Positions 61,470 through 64,000 of a stretch of 64,000 nt of DNA are shown here, piece after piece. Every line of letters starts with the position of its first letter. Positions within the stretch are counted from its first letter, which is position 1. The notes beneath the pieces were generated by a model, which was not told the origin of the DNA, did no database searches, and worked only from the letters and a program-made list of their open reading frames with translations. Source of the DNA: Chromobacterium amazonense (GTDB lineage Bacteria; Pseudomonadota; Gammaproteobacteria; Burkholderiales; Chromobacteriaceae); NCBI RefSeq assembly GCF_001855565.1, contig NZ_MKCR01000010.1, positions 28,730-92,729 of the forward strand, written 5' to 3'. The position numbers were made by a program, and so were the translations under genes.

Positions 61470-62258
61470 TCAAAACTTGCAATTGGTGAGGTAGAACTCG
61501 ACATCCTGTTCGGTCTGGCGGGGCCGGGCTTCGCCGGTCACCGCGCCGACGAAACGGATGTTGAGGGCGTATTTATTGGCGGACAATTCCGGCAGCAGCG
61601 CCAGCGTGTCGTCGTAGGCGACGCGGATCAGCTGCACCACCTTGCCGCCGGACATCTGCTGGAACGCGCCGCGGCGCGCCACATAATGATGCGTCTTGCC
61701 GCTGTCTCGCAGCAGCCGCAGCAGGATGTCGGACGCGTCCGCCGTCGGCATCAGCGGCGCGGACCAGCGCAGCATGTCATGACGGCGCTCCTCGGCCGGC
61801 TTCTGCTGCCACAAATGATAGGAAGGCAGATCGAACTGGCAGGTGCCGCCGGGAATGCCGGCGCGCTGCTTGATCGCCATCAGCCACTCGTTTTCTCGCA
61901 GGTTCTGGCCAAACTTGCCGGTCAAGGCCAGCAGCTTGCCGGACGCGCGCTCGATCTCCTCCAACACGCCTTCCAGCGTCTCTTCGGCCACATTCGGATT
62001 CTCGCGCAATGCCTCCAGCATCTGCTTCTGCCGCTCCAGCTCCTGCAAGAGATCGGCTTTCAGGTCTGCGCGCGAAGCCGTTTCCATCAGTTCAAACAGA
62101 ACCAGCAACGCGGCATGATGGTCATGGGGATGATCCTTGCCGACGAAGTAGGCCAGCCGCCCGTACAGATATTCCAGACGCAGCAGAATACGGGTGCGCT
62201 CGGTGACAGGAAATTCAAAACTGATCACGGCAGATCTGCCCTTCTCCACGGCTTGCAT
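61470..62258 (-). CDS. zapD: Cell division protein ZapD
   Basis: The 262-residue protein bundles FtsZ filaments. It shows the ZapD start [21 protein letters not shown], a long helical domain and the beta-rich part with [14 protein letters not shown]. The order coaE-zapD-yacG is well conserved. Confidence 0.94.
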   Translation of the reverse strand: MQAVEKGRSAVISFEFPVTERTRILLRLEYLYGRLAYFVGKDHPHDHHAALLVLFELMETASRADLKADLLQELERQKQMLEALRENPNVAEETLEGVLEEIERASGKLLALTGKFGQNLRENEWLMAIKQRAGIPGGTCQFDLPSYHLWQQKPAEERRHDMLRWSAPLMPTADASDILLRLLRDSGKTHHYVARRGAFQQMSGGKVVQLIRVAYDDTLALLPELSANKYALNIRFVGAVTGEARPRQTEQDVEFYLTNCKF

Positions 62259-62264
62259 CAAGCC

Positions 62265-62879
62265 TCAAAACATTGCATTGACAAGATTTGCCAGATAATA
62301 ACCGTGTTTGGCATCAACTTGAAGCCTCAATTCTGCCAAGCCGCTGTTATTGTCGATGACATCGTCCGCGCGGCGCAGCCGCTCATTCCGCGGCAACTGC
62401 GCCGCCATGATCGCCCGCACCGCCTGTTCGGCAAAACCGTTGCGCCGCATGACGCGCTCAATCTGGGTTTGCTCGTCGCAATCAACCACCAGCGTGCGCG
62501 CCAAGAGTGGCAGATAGCGCTCATTTTCAAACAACAGCGGCACCACCAGCACCGCGTACTCGCCCTGCGCCGCCTGCAGCCTGCGCACACTTTCGTCATA
62601 GATGGCCGGATGCAGAATCGCTTCCAATTGATGCTTGCTATCGGGATTCGAGAAGATTTTCTGTCGCATCGCCGCACGGTCCAAGGCGCCATCGGCTGTC
62701 AGCGCCTGCTGGCCGAACGCCTGCGCGATCGCCGCCATCGCCGCGCCCCCCGGGCCGGTCAATTGATGGGCGATCTGATCGGTGTCGATCACCGGCACGC
62801 CCAGCTCGGCAAAACGGTCCGCCGCCGCGCTCTTGCCGGAACCGATGCCGCCGGTCAGACCCACTACCGGGATAGCCAT
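62265..62879 (-). CDS. coaE: Dephospho-CoA kinase
   Basis: The 204-residue kinase does the last step of coenzyme A synthesis. The P-loop is GLTGGIGSGKSAAA at the N terminus, and VIDTDQIAHQL and VVPLLFEN are family motifs. It starts 16 bases inside the end of pilD. A longer frame upstream is antisense-free but unsupported. Confidence 0.96.
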   Translation of the reverse strand: MAIPVVGLTGGIGSGKSAAADRFAELGVPVIDTDQIAHQLTGPGGAAMAAIAQAFGQQALTADGALDRAAMRQKIFSNPDSKHQLEAILHPAIYDESVRRLQAAQGEYAVLVVPLLFENERYLPLLARTLVVDCDEQTQIERVMRRNGFAEQAVRAIMAAQLPRNERLRRADDVIDNNSGLAELRLQVDAKHGYYLANLVNAMF

Positions 62880-63784
62880 GCCAGATATCCCTCGACGATC
62901 TGCGGTCCCCACACCAGCGCAATCCAGCCGGCTGCGGCAAGATAGGGGCCAAAAGGAATCGGCTGGCCGCGACCGACACGCGAGGCGGCCATCATCGCCA
63001 GGCCGCAAACCGCGCCGACCAACGACGACAGCAGAATGATCAAGGGCAGCATGCTCCAGCCCAGCCAGGCGCCCAACGCGGCCAGCAGCTTGAAATCGCC
63101 ATACCCCATGCCCTCGCGGCCGGTGGCCAGTTTGAACAGCTGATACACCAGCCACAAGGACAAGTAGCCGCAGGCCGCGCCCAGCACCGCATCGGACAGC
63201 GGCACCAAGCCGCCATGCAGATTGAACAACAGGCCGGCCCACATCAGCGGCAGCGTCAGGCTGTCTGGCAGCAGTTGGGTATCGAGATCGATGAAAGTCA
63301 AAGCAAGCAAGGCGGCGGTCAGCGCCATCGCGCCAAACAGCGGCCAGCCCCAGCCCAGTTTCCAGGCGAGAAAACCAAACAAGACGCCGCACAGCGACTC
63401 CACCAGGGGATAACGCGGGCTGATGCCGACGCGGCAAGCGGCGCAACGGCCACGCAGCAGCGCGTAGCTCAACAGCGGGATATTCTGCCAGGCCCGCACC
63501 GCCGCGCCGCAAGATGGGCAATGCGAAGCGGGGCGCCACAGATTATAGCCTGGAGCCTCCGTCAGCTCTTCCATCGCGCCTTGCGCCGCCAATTTCAATG
63601 CGGGAAAGCGGTCGCTCTCGGCCAGATAACCGACGCTATCCGCCAGGAATTCGTTCTCCAGCATCCGCGGCATGCGGTGGATCACCACATTCAGAAAACT
63701 GCCCACCATCAGCCCCAACACCACGGCCGCACCCAGCAGATAAGCCGGGTGGGTCGCCAGCAACCACGCCATATCCTGCAGCAT
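62864..63784 (-). CDS. pilD: Prepilin peptidase / N-methyltransferase PilD
   Basis: The 306-residue inner-membrane aspartyl protease cuts and N-methylates type IV prepilins and type II pseudopilins. Catalytic aspartates lie in FIDLDTQLLPD and GMGYGDFKLLAALGAW. A cytoplasmic zinc-type tetracysteine (CPSC, then CAAC) lies in the first loop. The start overlaps the pilC stop (TGATG). As the gsp operon here has no gspO, this enzyme probably serves both systems. Confidence 0.96.
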   Translation of the reverse strand: MLQDMAWLLATHPAYLLGAAVVLGLMVGSFLNVVIHRMPRMLENEFLADSVGYLAESDRFPALKLAAQGAMEELTEAPGYNLWRPASHCPSCGAAVRAWQNIPLLSYALLRGRCAACRVGISPRYPLVESLCGVLFGFLAWKLGWGWPLFGAMALTAALLALTFIDLDTQLLPDSLTLPLMWAGLLFNLHGGLVPLSDAVLGAACGYLSLWLVYQLFKLATGREGMGYGDFKLLAALGAWLGWSMLPLIILLSSLVGAVCGLAMMAASRVGRGQPIPFGPYLAAAGWIALVWGPQIVEGYLAWLSR

Positions 63785-64000
63785 CAACCCACCACCTGAC
63801 CCATTTTGAAAATCGGCATGTACATCGCGATCACCAAGCCCCCGATCAGCACCCCCAGAATCACCATGATGGCGGGTTCAAGCAGGCTGGACAACGCCGC
63901 CACGGCGTTGTCGACCTCTTCTTCATAGAAATCGGCCACTTTATCGAGCATCTGGTCCAGCGAGCCGGACTCCTCGCCGATGGCGGTCATCTGCAGCACC
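63784..64000 (-). CDS. pilC: Type IV pilus inner-membrane protein PilC, C-terminal part
   Basis: The last 71 residues of a GspF/PilC-family platform protein are present: [29 protein letters not shown], then a membrane helix ([21 protein letters not shown]). The gene continues beyond the right edge. Its position before pilD identifies the type IV pilus version (pilC, called pilG in Neisseria) rather than gspF. Confidence 0.92.
   Translation of the reverse strand, partial: VLQMTAIGEESGSLDQMLDKVADFYEEEVDNAVAALSSLLEPAIMVILGVLIGGLVIAMYMPIFKMGQVVG

Overview
The window is a chromosomal stretch of a GC-rich betaproteobacterium, most likely of the Chromobacterium group in the Neisseriales. This rests on the gene neighbourhoods (pilC-pilD-coaE-zapD-yacG; glmM-folP-ftsH-rlmE next to yhbY and greA; rpsU-yqeY-dnaG-rpoD), on the protein sequences, and on an arcDABC operon beside a complete type II secretion operon. 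No rRNA, CRISPR array, intact prophage or insertion sequence was found. The one clear trace of mobile DNA is a broken P2-type integrase next to a tRNA-Ile gene.

Layout. 0-1.7 kb: end of mltA, a DUF3667 membrane protein, the integrase remnant and tRNA-Ile(CAU). 1.8-6.5 kb: macromolecular synthesis operon rpsU-yqeY-dnaG-rpoD (minus strand). 6.6-12.9 kb: gmk, rpoZ, spoT, thiS, thiG on the minus strand, then a purine permease and apt on the plus strand, so purine salvage lies beside (p)ppGpp metabolism. 13.0-15.6 kb: a four-gene PadR/HAAS envelope operon with strong palindromic operators. 15.8-17.3 kb: a patatin-like protein with altered catalytic positions and a lone RebB (R-body) gene. 17.3-22.9 kb: arcDABC arginine deiminase operon, plus a 43-residue membrane protein; each has an FNR/ANR-type box upstream. 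23-31 kb: mixed housekeeping genes (ferredoxin-type reductase, trmB, glutathione peroxidase, DUF1841, 2-hydroxyacid dehydrogenase, DUF2189, FKBP, DedA, alr). 31-43 kb: glmM, folP, ftsH, rlmE, yhbY, DUF4149, greA, then carB-LysE exporter-carA. 43-54 kb: gspCDEFGHIJKLMN. 54-58.4 kb: acyl-CoA dehydrogenase, etfA, etfB and a MaoC hydratase, with a PsrA-like operator. 58.4-64 kb: queG, tsaE, amiC, yacG, zapD, coaE, pilD and the end of pilC.

How the genes fit together. PilD, encoded with the type IV pilus gene pilC, is the likely peptidase for the five gsp pseudopilins, because the gsp operon has no gspO. ArcB and CarAB meet at carbamoyl phosphate: CarAB makes it, while ArcB-ArcC use it to make ATP when oxygen is low. 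EtfBA would accept electrons from the acyl-CoA dehydrogenase. AmiC, MltA, GlmM and Alr all serve peptidoglycan.

Most of the window is well-conserved core genome. The items most worth a second look are the PadR/HAAS envelope operon, the patatin homologue lacking the usual GxSxG nucleophile, the orphan RebB protein, the FNR-boxed micro-membrane protein, the terminator-bearing carA leader, and the queG/tsaE pair whose start codons overlap on opposite strands.
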